64,000 bases of DNA from Pseudarthrobacter raffinosi. GTDB taxonomy: Bacteria > Actinomycetota > Actinomycetes > Actinomycetales > Micrococcaceae. The notes beneath the pieces were generated by a model. That model was not told where the DNA came from and ran no database searches. It saw only the letters and a program-made list of their open reading frames with translations. Positions within the stretch are counted from its first letter, which is position 1. Every line of letters starts with the position of its first letter. The translations under genes were made by a program, and so were the position numbers. The stretch covers positions 1 to 64,000 of the forward strand of contig NZ_JAMXBH010000025.1 of the NCBI RefSeq assembly GCF_023913735.1, given 5' to 3'. Shown here piece after piece: positions 32,371 through 40,699 of this stretch.

Positions 32371-33129
32371 TCACGCCTTCGTGGCCCGCCACGTCAAAGT
32401 CAGGTACGGCAGGCTGATCTCCTCTTCGGCGGCGTGCCCCAGGTGTTCGTGCAGGTACCAGTCGAGGTTGGCGAGGACCTTGCCGCGCGTGGCTTCGCCG
32501 GCGCGCAGGTAGTAGCTGCGGGACTTCGTCAGTTCCATGATGTCCGCCGTGCTGAGGCTGTCCTCCCACCGCGTCACATGGCTCTCGAGGCCTTCAAACT
32601 CCGGCCCCACCACCGGGCGGAACCCGGGCTTGTAGACGTCGCCCGCGTGCATGATGCGGGACAACCGGTGCACCCACGGAACGGACGTGTCCAGCTGGTT
32701 CCAGATCAGCCCCAGAGTTCCGCCGGGCCGCAGGATCCGCGCCAGTTCGGTGCTCGCCTGCAACGGATCGCACCAGTGCCAGGCCTGCGCCACGCTTACG
32801 ACGTCGAACGAGGAGTCAGCGAGTCCCGTCGCCTCTGCCGTCCCCTGCGTCGCGTCCGCCGCCGCGTAGTGGGCCCGCAGCTGTTCGAGCATGTCCGGCG
32901 ACGGATCCACGGCGGAAACCGCCAGGCTGCGTTCCAGCAGAAGGGCGGTGAACTTGCCGGTTCCGGCGCCCACGTCCACGGCGTCCGTGGCCCCGGCAGG
33001 GATCAGCCAGTCCGCTGAGTCGGCAGGGTAGCCAGGGCGTACGCGCTGGTAATGTTCGCCGCCGTCCTGGAAACTCTGTCCGAGTTCCAGGCGGCGTCCG
33101 TGCTCAAGTCTGGGGCCACCCCGTGCCAC
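32371..33129 (-). CDS. Class I SAM-dependent methyltransferase
   Basis: A 252-residue enzyme with the SAM-binding motif I DVGAGTGKFTALLLE near residue 52, motif II acidic AVDPSPDML, and DVVSVAQAWHWCDP, typical of UbiE/type-11 methyltransferases acting on small molecules. The N-terminal FQDGGEHYQRVRPGYP is also common in this group. It precedes the mntR-type gene by 31 bases on the same strand. The ATG at 33129 begins with a polar stretch that could be trimmed. The substrate is unknown. Confidence 0.85.
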   Translation of the reverse strand: MARGGPRLEHGRRLELGQSFQDGGEHYQRVRPGYPADSADWLIPAGATDAVDVGAGTGKFTALLLERSLAVSAVDPSPDMLEQLRAHYAAADATQGTAEATGLADSSFDVVSVAQAWHWCDPLQASTELARILRPGGTLGLIWNQLDTSVPWVHRLSRIMHAGDVYKPGFRPVVGPEFEGLESHVTRWEDSLSTADIMELTKSRSYYLRAGEATRGKVLANLDWYLHEHLGHAAEEEISLPYLTLTWRATKA

Positions 33130-33250
33130 GTGCGGCCTCCTTCAACTGTGCCCATCGGTATCCTTCGAATTTACCGCATGGGCCGCAGCCGCTGGGGCAG
33201 GCGGCAGTCAGGCAGCGGTCAGGTCAGGAACCAGGGGAGGAAAGCGTCAG

Positions 33251-34690
33251 TCAGTCGTCAAGGCACGGAGCTGCGCCGGCGGTGCCCGGGGTGTTGGGAG
33301 CCCAGTGAGGGTACGTGCGGGAGTCGTTGGCCGGAACCCAGCGGCCCGCGTCCACCACGTAGTCCCAGCCCAGGCCGGTCCGGCGGAGTTGCTCCAGGCC
33401 GGCAAGGAGGCGCTGGGCATCCTCCAGCCGTGAGCCCACGCCGAAGCTGGCCCGCAGGGAACCGGAGGGAAGGCCGAGGCGCTTGAGCAGCGGGTGCGCG
33501 CAGAAGCGGCCGTCCCGGAGGCCAACGCCATGCTCGGCCGACAGGTACGCGGCCACAAGCCCGGCGTCGTACCCTGCCACGGAGAAGTTCACCACGCCGA
33601 TGGTGCCCGCTTCAGCGTCCGTGTCCGAGAAGATCTGGTGCACGGTGACGCCGTCGATCTTCCCGAGCCCTTCCACCAGGAATGACCTGATGGCTGCCTC
33701 GTGGGCGTGCCAGCGGTCGTGGTCCAGGGACGCGATGACCTGGGTGGCGCGGGCCAGGGTGGCCGCGCCGAGGACGTTGGGGGAGCCGCCCTCGTGCCGG
33801 GCCGGGCCGGTGGCCCAGCTGACGCCGTCGAGCCTGGCCTCGCGGACGGCGCCGCCGCCGGCCAGGTGGGGCGTGCCGGCGTCGAGCCAGTCGGTGCGGC
33901 CCACCAGGACGCCGGAGCCGAACGGCGCGTAGAGCTTGTGCCCGGAGAAGGCGAGGTAGTCGACGTCGTCGGTGCTGATATTGATGCGCCGGTGCGGCGC
34001 CAGCTGCGCGGCGTCCACCACGATCCGCGCTCCGTACTCATGGGCGAGGGCGGCCAGGGCCTTGATCGGGAGGATCTCGCCGGTGACGTTGGAGGCGCCC
34101 GTGACCGCGAGGAGGCTGACGTTGCCCTGCTCAAGTTCGGCGCGGAGGACCTCGATGGTCCCCACGATGGTGTCCGCGGCGACAACGCTGCGGTGCGGGA
34201 CTCCCTGCCACGGAAGCAGGTTGGCATGGTGTTCGATGTCCAAGTAGAGGACATCGCCATTGGGCCGTCCGTCCGTCGCCGGCAGGCAACCCGCCAGCAG
34301 GTTCAGCGAGTCGGTGGTGTTCCGGGTGAAGATGACGGAGTCGTCCGGGCGCCCGCCCACAAAGTCGCGCACGATGTCCCGGGCGTTCTCGTAGACGGAG
34401 GTGCTGATCTGCGACGCGTAGCCGGCGCCGCGATGGACGCTGGCGTAGAACGGCAGGATCTCGTTGAGGTAGGCCGACACGACGGAGAGGGCGGGAGCGG
34501 ATGCGCCGTAGTCCAGGTTCGCGTACCGGACATGGCCGCCCTGGATCAGCGGTGCCTGGATTTCCGCCCCGGTGACCGCAGAGAGGGGGCGCCCTGCAAT
34601 AGCGGCGTCATCGTGGATCAGCGCAGTGGCATTGGCGGGGGCGGCGTTGCTGGGAGAAACAGTGTTGGGGGAGACAGTGGCAGTTGTCAC
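33251..34690 (-). CDS. Class V aminotransferase-fold PLP enzyme, cysteine-desulfurase-like, SAM-IV controlled
   Basis: A 479-residue PLP enzyme. The Schiff-base lysine is in AFSGHKLYAPFGSGVLVG, the phosphate-binding region has IFTRNTTDSLNLLA, and DAAQLAPHRRIN holds the cofactor Asp. Near residue 400, GLRDGRFCAHPLL places a Cys where NifS/SufS desulfurases carry their catalytic one, so it may release sulfur from cysteine or a related substrate. The extra N- and C-terminal stretches differ from housekeeping SufS, and there are no suf genes nearby. The GTG start at 34690 is preceded by a hairpin and a SAM-IV riboswitch, so expression should fall when S-adenosylmethionine is plentiful. Confidence 0.85.
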   Translation of the reverse strand: MTTATVSPNTVSPSNAAPANATALIHDDAAIAGRPLSAVTGAEIQAPLIQGGHVRYANLDYGASAPALSVVSAYLNEILPFYASVHRGAGYASQISTSVYENARDIVRDFVGGRPDDSVIFTRNTTDSLNLLAGCLPATDGRPNGDVLYLDIEHHANLLPWQGVPHRSVVAADTIVGTIEVLRAELEQGNVSLLAVTGASNVTGEILPIKALAALAHEYGARIVVDAAQLAPHRRINISTDDVDYLAFSGHKLYAPFGSGVLVGRTDWLDAGTPHLAGGGAVREARLDGVSWATGPARHEGGSPNVLGAATLARATQVIASLDHDRWHAHEAAIRSFLVEGLGKIDGVTVHQIFSDTDAEAGTIGVVNFSVAGYDAGLVAAYLSAEHGVGLRDGRFCAHPLLKRLGLPSGSLRASFGVGSRLEDAQRLLAGLEQLRRTGLGWDYVVDAGRWVPANDSRTYPHWAPNTPGTAGAAPCLDD

Positions 34691-34708
34691 GGAGACCTCA
34701 CTCTAGAA

Positions 34709-34730
34709 GGACTCCCGGTAACGGGAATCC
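34709..34730 (-). promoter_or_regulatory. Expression-platform hairpin next to the ribosome site
   Basis: 34709-34717 and 34722-34730 pair over 9 positions (one G-U) around a 4-base loop. It lies between the riboswitch core and the gagtgagg ribosome site of the GTG at 34690, where a regulatory structure switched by SAM binding would be. No U-run follows, so translational control is more likely than termination. Confidence 0.55.
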
Positions 34731-34753
34731 GCGCTTGCCGTGTCCATTCCGGA

Positions 34754-34842
34754 CCGGCCTGGTCGTCACCCGGGGCACCCCACCGCGAATGGAGGGTTGC
34801 CGGCCAGCAAACCGGGGTTTCGCGCTGGCACTCGTGACCTGT
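34754..34842 (-). ncRNA. SAM-IV riboswitch
   Basis: On the minus strand the RNA begins ggtcacgagtgccagcg, continues aaccccgg, ctggccggcaaccctcc, gcggtggggtgccccggg and closes with gaccagg. This order and these blocks match the SAM-IV class, found in actinobacteria upstream of sulfur genes. It senses S-adenosylmethionine. It lies 64 bases upstream of the desulfurase-like gene. The identification rests on recalled consensus, not a covariance-model search. Confidence 0.93.
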
Positions 34843-34940
34843 TAAGAAGCGTAGAACATCCGCCGCTGCAGAAAGGAAGCTCGGCCCAATGTTAAGGACT
34901 TTGTTACGCGTTTGAGGAACAGCCTCATTTGTCGAAGATA

Positions 34941-34978
34941 CGACGGCGGACGCCCCCTTGAGGAGGCGTCCGCCGTCG
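34941..34978 (-). terminator. Terminator after hisN
   Basis: A 14-base perfect stem (34941-34954 with 34965-34978) with a 10-base loop lies 19 bases past the hisN stop on the minus strand and ahead of the riboswitch. The remaining stretch to the riboswitch (34843-34940) shows no gene; the desulfurase-like gene's promoter should be there. Confidence 0.8.
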
Positions 34979-34996
34979 ATAATTCGAAGAAAGTGC

Positions 34997-35809
34997 CTAG
35001 AGGAGATCGTCCAGATCCGGGTTCAGCCGCTTGAGCACCTCTGAGTGCAGGATGGAGTTCGTGGCCAGGGCGTTGCCGCCGAACGGCCCGTCCTGTCCCT
35101 CCAAGGAGGTGAAGCGGCCGCCGGCTTCCACTACGATGGGCACCAGGGCAGCCATATCGTACAGGTTCAGTTCGGGCTCGCAGGCGATGTCCACGGAACC
35201 TTCGGCCACCATGCAGTAGGACCAGAAATCGCCGTAGGCGCGCGTGCGCCACACGTCCTCGGTCAGGCCCAGGAACTCATCCAGGTTGCCGCGTTCCTTC
35301 CAGCCGCCCAGGCTGGAGTAGGACAGGGAGGCATCCGAAAGTTTGGAGACGTCGGAGACGCGGAGCCGCGTTGCGGCGGCGAGGGACTTGCCCATGTACG
35401 CGCCGGAACCCTTGGCGGCCCACCAGCGTTTGCCCAGCGCGGGCGCGCTGACCACTCCCACCACGGGTTCGCCTTCGTCCACGAGGGCGATCAGGGTGGC
35501 CCAAACCGGGACGCCGCGGACAAAGTTCTTGGTGCCGTCGATGGGATCAATGATCCAGCGGCGGGAGCCATGGCCCGAACTGCCGAATTCCTCGCCCAGC
35601 ACGGCGTCGCGCGGACGCGAGCGGGACAGCTGGCCGCGGATGGCTTCCTCCGCGGACTTGTCCGCGTCCGTTACCGGCGTCAGGTCCGGCTTGGTCTCGA
35701 TGCGGAGGTCCAGTGCCTTGAAGCGGCTCATGGTCTGGTCATCCACGGAATCTGCCAGCACATGGGCAAGGCGCAAGTCATCGTTGTAGCTCGAAGCGGG
35801 TTGGATCAT
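34997..35809 (-). CDS. hisN: Histidinol-phosphatase of the inositol-monophosphatase type
   Basis: A 270-residue Mg-dependent phosphatase of the IMPase superfamily, of the size of actinobacterial HisN. Metal and catalytic motifs are TDADKSAEE, GEEFG, WIIDPIDGTKNFVRG and, near the end, NLYDMAALVPIVVEAGG. It would remove phosphate from histidinol phosphate in histidine synthesis; an inositol or other sugar phosphatase role is the alternative. It is the last gene of the doxX-aroA-rsgA-hisN run, 52 bases after rsgA. Confidence 0.85.
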   Translation of the reverse strand: MIQPASSYNDDLRLAHVLADSVDDQTMSRFKALDLRIETKPDLTPVTDADKSAEEAIRGQLSRSRPRDAVLGEEFGSSGHGSRRWIIDPIDGTKNFVRGVPVWATLIALVDEGEPVVGVVSAPALGKRWWAAKGSGAYMGKSLAAATRLRVSDVSKLSDASLSYSSLGGWKERGNLDEFLGLTEDVWRTRAYGDFWSYCMVAEGSVDIACEPELNLYDMAALVPIVVEAGGRFTSLEGQDGPFGGNALATNSILHSEVLKRLNPDLDDLL

Positions 35810-35861
35810 GGTTCCAAACTACCGTCTCAGGGCCGCAGTGTTGGGGACATCGGCGTCCCGT

Positions 35862-36980
35862 CTAGCCGATGCTGCCGAGTTCCTTGGTTTCCTGGCCCAC
35901 CAGGCGGGGATCCGTGCCCAGCAGCCGTCGCAGGGACGCGAGCCGGGCCGGGCCGGTGGGGCCCGCGTGGCCGGCGGACACCCAGGCATCCACGCCGCAG
36001 TTGACGGCCGCGGTGTTGTGCTTGCAGCCACGCTCGCAGGCATCCGTACCCGGCTCCAGGTCCGGGAAGGACCGCAGGATCCGGTCCGGGTCCACGTGGG
36101 CCAGGCCGAACGAACGGATGCCAGGGGTGTCGATGATCCAGCTTCCGGCGGGAGCTCCGGTCAGCTTCAGGGCTAGGGCCGACGACGACGTGTGGCGGCC
36201 GCGGCCGGTCACGGCGTTCACACCACCGGTGGCCCGTTCGGCCCCGGTGAGCGCATTGACCATGGTTGACTTGCCCACGCCGGAATGACCCAGCATCACC
36301 GAGACCTTGCCCTCGAGGTACGCGCGGAGCTGCGAAACTGCGTCACTGTCCAGGCGGGCCGAGAGGCCGTCGTCGGAGCGGGCATCGATACCTGAGGCTT
36401 CGGAGTCCGACGTGCGGCTGATGATCACCGGGAAGTCCAGGTGCTCGTAGTTGGACAGCAGTTCCGCCGGATCCTTGACGTCCGCCTTGGTGACGAGCAG
36501 CAGCGGCTCAATGCCGGCGTCGTAAGCGGCCACCAGGGCGCGGTCGATGAAGCCTGTGCGCGGCTCCGGGTTTGCGGCGGCCACCACCACCACCAACTGA
36601 TCTGCGTTGGCCACCACCGCACGCTCGATCGGATCAGTGTCATCGGCGCTGCGGCGCAGCAGGGTCCTGCGGTCCTGGATCCGGACCAGGCGGGCCAGCG
36701 TGTCGGGTTCCCCGGAGACATCTCCAACGAGGGAGACGAAGTCGCCGGCAACCACGGGGGAGCGGCGGAGTTCGCGGGCCCTGGCTGCGATGATGATCCG
36801 CTCGTCGCCCGAGTCTTCGCCGACGACGGCGGTGTACCGGCCGCGGTCCACGGTGATGATGCGGCCCGTGACGGCGTCGTCGTGGCTGGGGCGGTCCTTC
36901 GTGCGCGGCCGGGAGCCCTTTTTGCTGGGCCGGATCCGGACGTCGGACTCGTCCCAGGAATCAGTGCTGCGTGCCACCGG
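35862..36980 (-). CDS. rsgA: Ribosome small-subunit-dependent GTPase A
   Basis: A 372-residue circularly permuted GTPase that helps mature the 30S subunit. After an N-terminal OB-fold (about 40-110), the G motifs come in permuted order: LLVTKADVKD (G4), GHSGVGKSTMVNAL (G1) and IDTPGIRSFG (G3). The C-terminal zinc site shows in CERGCKHNTAAVNC. The start is taken as GTG at 36980 (gaaggttcgcccg upstream), which overlaps the aroA stop by 20 bases; the longer open frame inside aroA is not family-like. It is translationally coupled to aroA. Confidence 0.93.
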   Translation of the reverse strand, partial: PVARSTDSWDESDVRIRPSKKGSRPRTKDRPSHDDAVTGRIITVDRGRYTAVVGEDSGDERIIIAARARELRRSPVVAGDFVSLVGDVSGEPDTLARLVRIQDRRTLLRRSADDTDPIERAVVANADQLVVVVAAANPEPRTGFIDRALVAAYDAGIEPLLLVTKADVKDPAELLSNYEHLDFPVIISRTSDSEASGIDARSDDGLSARLDSDAVSQLRAYLEGKVSVMLGHSGVGKSTMVNALTGAERATGGVNAVTGRGRHTSSSALALKLTGAPAGSWIIDTPGIRSFGLAHVDPDRILRSFPDLEPGTDACERGCKHNTAAVNCGVDAWVSAGHAGPTGPARLASLRRLLGTDPRLVGQETKELGSIG

Positions 36981-38361
36981 GCGAACCTTCCATGCCGTCG
37001 GCGGCAGCCGCGCCCTGGGCCAGCATGTCGGCCCACATCTGCGGGAATTCCGGCATGGTCTTGGCAGTGGTAGCGATGTCCTGGACTTCGATGCCCGGCA
37101 CCGCGAGGCCGAGGATGGCACCGGCGGTGGCCATTCTATGGTCCGCGTAGCTGTGGACGACGCCGGCGTGCAACTTTGCCGGGCGGATCACCAGACCGTC
37201 GCTGGTCTCCTCCGCGTCGCCGCCGAGGCGGTTGATTTCGGTGACCAGCGCGGCCAACCGGTCCGTCTCGTGGCCGCGAAGGTGCGCGATGCCGGTCAGC
37301 CGTGAAGGTCCGCTGGCCAGGGCGCAGAGGGCCGCCACGGTAGGGGCGAGTTCGCTGGTTTCGTCAAAATCCGCACCCTTGATCTCTGGCCCGGCAGTGA
37401 CGGTCAGGACGCCGTCAGCCAGGCTGACGTCCGCGCCCATGTCCGCCAGGATGCTGCGCCAGAGGTCTCCCACCTGGGTGGTGCCGGCGGGCCAGTCCGG
37501 GATCCGGACGGTGCCGCCGGAGGCCAGCGCGGCGGCCAGGAACGGGCCGGCGTTGGAGAGGTCCTGCTCAATGCGCTGGTCAAAGGCGCGGATGGGGCCT
37601 GGTGCCACTACCCAGTGGTTCGGCACGGAATCGTCAATTGATACACCGACGCCCCGGAGTACTGCAACGGTCATGTTGATGTGGTCCAGGCTCGGCACCG
37701 GTTTGCCCACGTGCTCCAGGTGGAGTCCGTCGGTAAACCTGGCGCCGACCAGCAAGAGGGCCGAGACGAACTGTGACGACGCACTGGCATCGATCACCAG
37801 GTGGCCGCCCCGGACTTCCCCAGTGCCTTCCACGGTGAACGGCAGCGACGAGGGGGTCCCGCCGTCGTCCGCCGTCAGGGCAACCCCGAGAGCTTTCAGG
37901 GCCTCGATGATGGTGCCCATGGGACGCTTCCGGGCGTGGGGGTCGCCGTCGAACACGCTCACGCCGTTGCGCAACGCCGCAAGCGGCGGAACAAAACGCA
38001 TTACTGTTCCGGCGAGGCCGCAGTCAATGTGCGTCCGTGACGACGGCGCCTCCCGGCTCAGGGGCATGACCTCAAGGTCCGGCCCGAACGCGCCGTCGCC
38101 GGGCACCTCCGTGATGGTGGCTCCCAACTGGCGGAGGGCGTCGATCATCAACGCAGAGTCCCGGGAATGCAGGGGGGCGCGGAGGCGGGACGGCCCGTCA
38201 GCCAGCGCGGCCAGCACCAGGAACCGGTTGGTCAGGGATTTTGAACCCGGCACCGTGACGGTGGCGTTGATGGGCCTGCTGGCGAAGGGGGCCGGCCAGT
38301 GCGGAACGGTGCCGGTGGAGCTGTGTGAGTCGGTGGCTGCGGGCGGGGTGGAACCGGTCAT
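36961..38361 (-). CDS. aroA: 3-Phosphoshikimate 1-carboxyvinyltransferase (EPSP synthase)
   Basis: A 466-residue enzyme joining phosphoenolpyruvate to shikimate-3-phosphate in the chorismate pathway. Substrate-binding motifs are PGSKSLTNRFLVLAALADG, the LAGTVMRF loop, ARKRPMGTIIEALKALG, and near the C-terminus HLRGHETDRLAAL and DHRMATAGAILG. Its length is slightly above the usual 430 because of a Thr/Ser-rich N-terminal lead. It starts 6 bases after the doxX stop and its end overlaps rsgA. Confidence 0.95.
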   Translation of the reverse strand: MTGSTPPAATDSHSSTGTVPHWPAPFASRPINATVTVPGSKSLTNRFLVLAALADGPSRLRAPLHSRDSALMIDALRQLGATITEVPGDGAFGPDLEVMPLSREAPSSRTHIDCGLAGTVMRFVPPLAALRNGVSVFDGDPHARKRPMGTIIEALKALGVALTADDGGTPSSLPFTVEGTGEVRGGHLVIDASASSQFVSALLLVGARFTDGLHLEHVGKPVPSLDHINMTVAVLRGVGVSIDDSVPNHWVVAPGPIRAFDQRIEQDLSNAGPFLAAALASGGTVRIPDWPAGTTQVGDLWRSILADMGADVSLADGVLTVTAGPEIKGADFDETSELAPTVAALCALASGPSRLTGIAHLRGHETDRLAALVTEINRLGGDAEETSDGLVIRPAKLHAGVVHSYADHRMATAGAILGLAVPGIEVQDIATTAKTMPEFPQMWADMLAQGAAAADGMEGSPGGTQH

Positions 38362-38367
38362 CCGTCC

Positions 38368-38904
38368 TTACGCCCCCGTTGCGTGTTCGACGGCGCGGCG
38401 CACGGCCTTGTCTGCCTTGTTAAGCTTTTGGCCGGTGGTCTTGCGGGCGCCGGCGGCGCTCTTCCGGGCGTCCGCGGCGAGGTGCCCGGCACGCCAGGCC
38501 AGGCCCGGCTTGCCAGCGGTGTCCACCGAGGCCAGCAGGGCGCCGCCGCTGAGGGAAATGTTCTTGAGCAGCTGGTTCCGGCGGGCCTGGCGGCCTTCCT
38601 TGGTGCTGATGTCTGCGCTGCGCCATTCCACAAAGGTGTTCAGGAGCGAGATGACTGTCAGCAGCGTTGCCGAGAGGCGGCTGAACTTGCCCAGGCCGAA
38701 CAGTACGCCTGCACCCACCTGCGTTCCTCCGATCACCCGTGCCAGCATCTTTTCGTCGGCCTGGAACGGCAGCGACGCGGCTGCCTTCTGCAGGAGCGGC
38801 GAGAGCTGGGTGGCGGTGTCATCGGCATTCTTCAGCTTGTCCAGTCCGGCGACTACGAAACTGGAAGCCAGCATGGGGCGGGCGAGAGTGCGGACAAAGG
38901 ACAT
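38368..38904 (-). CDS. DoxX-family membrane protein
   Basis: A 178-residue protein from the ATG at 38904, which has a near-perfect aggaggaa site. It opens MSFVRTLARPMLASSFVVAG, the usual DoxX start, has four hydrophobic segments within about 120 residues and a basic C-terminal tail. DoxX proteins have been linked to redox balance and thiol stress in mycobacteria. It is divergent from sigR over about 300 bases and heads the aroA-rsgA-hisN transcript. The biochemical activity is unknown. Confidence 0.85.
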   Translation of the reverse strand: MSFVRTLARPMLASSFVVAGLDKLKNADDTATQLSPLLQKAAASLPFQADEKMLARVIGGTQVGAGVLFGLGKFSRLSATLLTVISLLNTFVEWRSADISTKEGRQARRNQLLKNISLSGGALLASVDTAGKPGLAWRAGHLAADARKSAAGARKTTGQKLNKADKAVRRAVEHATGA

Positions 38905-38970
38905 GGATTTCCTCCTGGCTGGACGAACCGCACCGAATGCGGCGGAGTCCGTTCTAGTCTTGCACTTTTG

Positions 38971-38996
38971 AGGAATATTTGCCTGCCGCCAGCGGT
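38971..38996 (+). promoter_or_regulatory. SigR-type autoregulatory promoter
   Basis: GGAAT at 38971-38975, exactly 18 bases, GTT at 38994-38996, extended to GTTATGG. This is the SigR consensus, and sigR genes in actinobacteria are known to be transcribed from such a promoter in a positive loop. Transcription would start near 39003, leaving a leader of 100-220 bases depending on the start codon used. Confidence 0.82.
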
Positions 38997-39220
38997 TATG
39001 GATTGCGGGTCCGCCGAACATCGGACGAATTGACTCATCATGGATTGCCCGGCACGTATTTGCCCGGAACACCATGGCCTGACACAGACTGGAGTTGCCC
39101 TTGAGGTTACTGAAGGACGGGACGGAACCCGCCGGACCCGTAGCACTGCAGACTCTGGAATCCAATCCTCCGGAGTACGGAACGCCGCGCGCCAAGGCCG
39201 TGACAGTAGACTTGAACGCA

Positions 39221-40030
39221 ATGAGCACCCTGGATCCGGCCCTCGAGGCCATGTATAAGGCCTCCGAACGCGAAGCCAAAACAAGCAGCGAGGCCAATGC
39301 CAGCAGCGACGCGCCGGCAGGGAGTGACTCGCAGCCTGCAGACGCGCAGCCTGCAGGGGATGTCCCTCTACCGGCTGAGCCTGCGCCCGCCGAGCAACCT
39401 GTGGATGTGGCCACCGAATCAGCGGAAGAACGACGGGTCCGTTTTGAGCGTGATGCCATGCAGTACGTGGATCAGCTCTACTCGGCCGCCATGCGGATGG
39501 CCAGGAACCCCGCGGATGCGGAAGACCTGGTCCAGGAGGCCTACACCAAGGCGTTCTCAGCGTTCCACCAGTACAAGCCCGGCACCAACCTCAAGGCCTG
39601 GCTGTACCGGATCCTGACCAACACGTACATCAACCTCTACCGCAAGCGGCAGCGCGAACCGCTGCAGTCGAACTCGGACACCATCGAGGACTGGCAGCTG
39701 GCCAGGGCCGAGTCGCACACGTCGCGCGGCCTGAGGTCGGCCGAAGCTGAGGCCCTGGACCACCTGCCTGACTCGGACGTCAAGCGGGCCCTCCAGGCAA
39801 TCCCCGAGGAGTTCCGGCTGGCGGTTTACTTCGCCGACGTCGAGGGCTTCGCGTACAGGGAGATCTCGGACATCATGAACACGCCCATCGGGACTGTGAT
39901 GTCACGGCTTCACCGCGGCAGGAAAATGTTGCGGGACATGCTGGCGGACTATGCCGCCGAACGAGGATTCAAAGGCGCCGTCGAATCACAGGACACGGCC
40001 GCGAACACACAACAGGAGAACAGGAAATGA
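39221..40030 (+). CDS. sigR: ECF sigma factor SigR (thiol-stress sigma)
   Basis: A sigma-70-family ECF factor with region 2 from RFERDAMQYVDQLYSAA through NPADAEDLVQEAYTKAF and region 4 with YREISDIMNTPIGTVMSRLHRGRK. It matches SigR/SigH, which directs thioredoxin and protein-quality-control genes after disulfide stress. The start is unsettled: ATG 39221 (269 residues) is given; TTG 39101 has GGAG six bases upstream, and GTG 39200 and internal GTGs near 39403-39409 are in frame. About 70 low-complexity residues precede region 2, like the long unstable SigR isoform of Streptomyces. It overlaps the anti-sigma gene by four bases and has its own SigR promoter. Confidence 0.9.
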   Translation: MSTLDPALEAMYKASEREAKTSSEANASSDAPAGSDSQPADAQPAGDVPLPAEPAPAEQPVDVATESAEERRVRFERDAMQYVDQLYSAAMRMARNPADAEDLVQEAYTKAFSAFHQYKPGTNLKAWLYRILTNTYINLYRKRQREPLQSNSDTIEDWQLARAESHTSRGLRSAEAEALDHLPDSDVKRALQAIPEEFRLAVYFADVEGFAYREISDIMNTPIGTVMSRLHRGRKMLRDMLADYAAERGFKGAVESQDTAANTQQENRK

Positions 40031-40287
40031 GCGACTGCCAGGGATTGGGCGACTGCGATGACGCCCGGATGCAACGCATCTACGAATACCTCGACGGGGC
40101 ATTGACCCGCGAGGACATCACGGAAATCAAGACCCACCTTGATGAGTGCCCTGAGTGCACGGAGGAGTATGACCTGGAGTGTGTGATCCGCACCATGGTG
40201 AAGCGCTCGTGCACCGAGGCCGCTCCGGAGAACCTGAAGAACGCCATCCTGGACCGGATCCACGCGATCCGCCCGGTGGACGCCTGA
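40027..40287 (+). CDS. rsrA: Zinc anti-sigma factor RsrA
   Basis: An 86-residue ZAS-family anti-sigma factor. Predicted zinc ligands are Cys10, His37, Cys41 and Cys44 (HLDECPEC), the same layout as Streptomyces RsrA; further cysteines at 4, 52 and 62 may join the disulfide switch. It binds SigR when reduced and lets go when oxidised. Its ATG overlaps the sigR stop. The unit ends at an 18-base stem terminator. Confidence 0.94.
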   Translation: MSDCQGLGDCDDARMQRIYEYLDGALTREDITEIKTHLDECPECTEEYDLECVIRTMVKRSCTEAAPENLKNAILDRIHAIRPVDA

Positions 40288-40418
40288 CGCAAGCGATACC
40301 CGCCAGGAAGGACACGTGGCCGCGTGGACGCCTGACCGCGTGGACGCCTGACGGCGGGAATGCGTAACTGAGGGGATGCCCGCCAGCAGTACTGCAGGCG
40401 CAAAGAACAGCGCAAAGA

Positions 40419-40458
40419 CGAAGGACCCCGGAAGCCGTGTGGCTTCCGGGGTCCTTCG
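40419..40458. terminator. Very strong bidirectional terminator
   Basis: A perfect 18-base stem (40419-40436 with 40441-40458) with a gtgt loop separates rsrA from the convergent bL37 gene. The stretch 40288-40418 before it holds a repeated gtggacgcctgac-like phrase but no gene. Confidence 0.92.
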
Positions 40459-40483
40459 CTTAAACCGTTTTCCAAGCTTTAGC

Positions 40484-40558
40484 TTAGGCGTTGGGGCGCT
40501 TCCCGTGGTTCGCGCCGCCACGCTTACGGTCACGACGTTTACGTGCACGCTTGCTCAT
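40484..40558 (-). CDS. Ribosomal protein bL37, 24 residues
   Basis: A 24-codon gene with an AAGGAGG site 8 bases before the ATG at 40558. The product starts MSKRARKRRDRKRGG and ends ANHGKRPNA; about half the residues are Arg or Lys. This is the pattern of bL37, the tiny 50S protein found in actinobacterial ribosomes. It has its own terminator. Identification is from memory of the family pattern; a ribosomal fraction or alignment would settle it. Confidence 0.78.
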   Translation of the reverse strand: MSKRARKRRDRKRGGANHGKRPNA

Positions 40559-40699
40559 AGCTGGCCTCCTTAAATGTTGGTACTCAAAAGAGCTGCCCTC
40601 AAGTCTCCCACACCATGGGACACGCCGCGAAACCGAAACGGGCTATGACCGGGGGCAACACTGATCCGGCGGCGCAGTCCGTCGGCTCAGCCGGGCAGC

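Noticed and set aside
34842..35252. A 136-codon frame overlapping hisN
   Set aside because: It is out of frame with hisN, covers its terminator and has no motif.
39157..39185. A second GGAAT element close to the sigR start
   Set aside because: The position 18 bases downstream reads gaa, not GTT, so it does not fit the SigR promoter.
38905..39459. Upstream extension of the DoxX frame through the sigR region
   Set aside because: DoxX has an excellent ribosome site at its ATG 38904; the extension is only the antisense of sigR.
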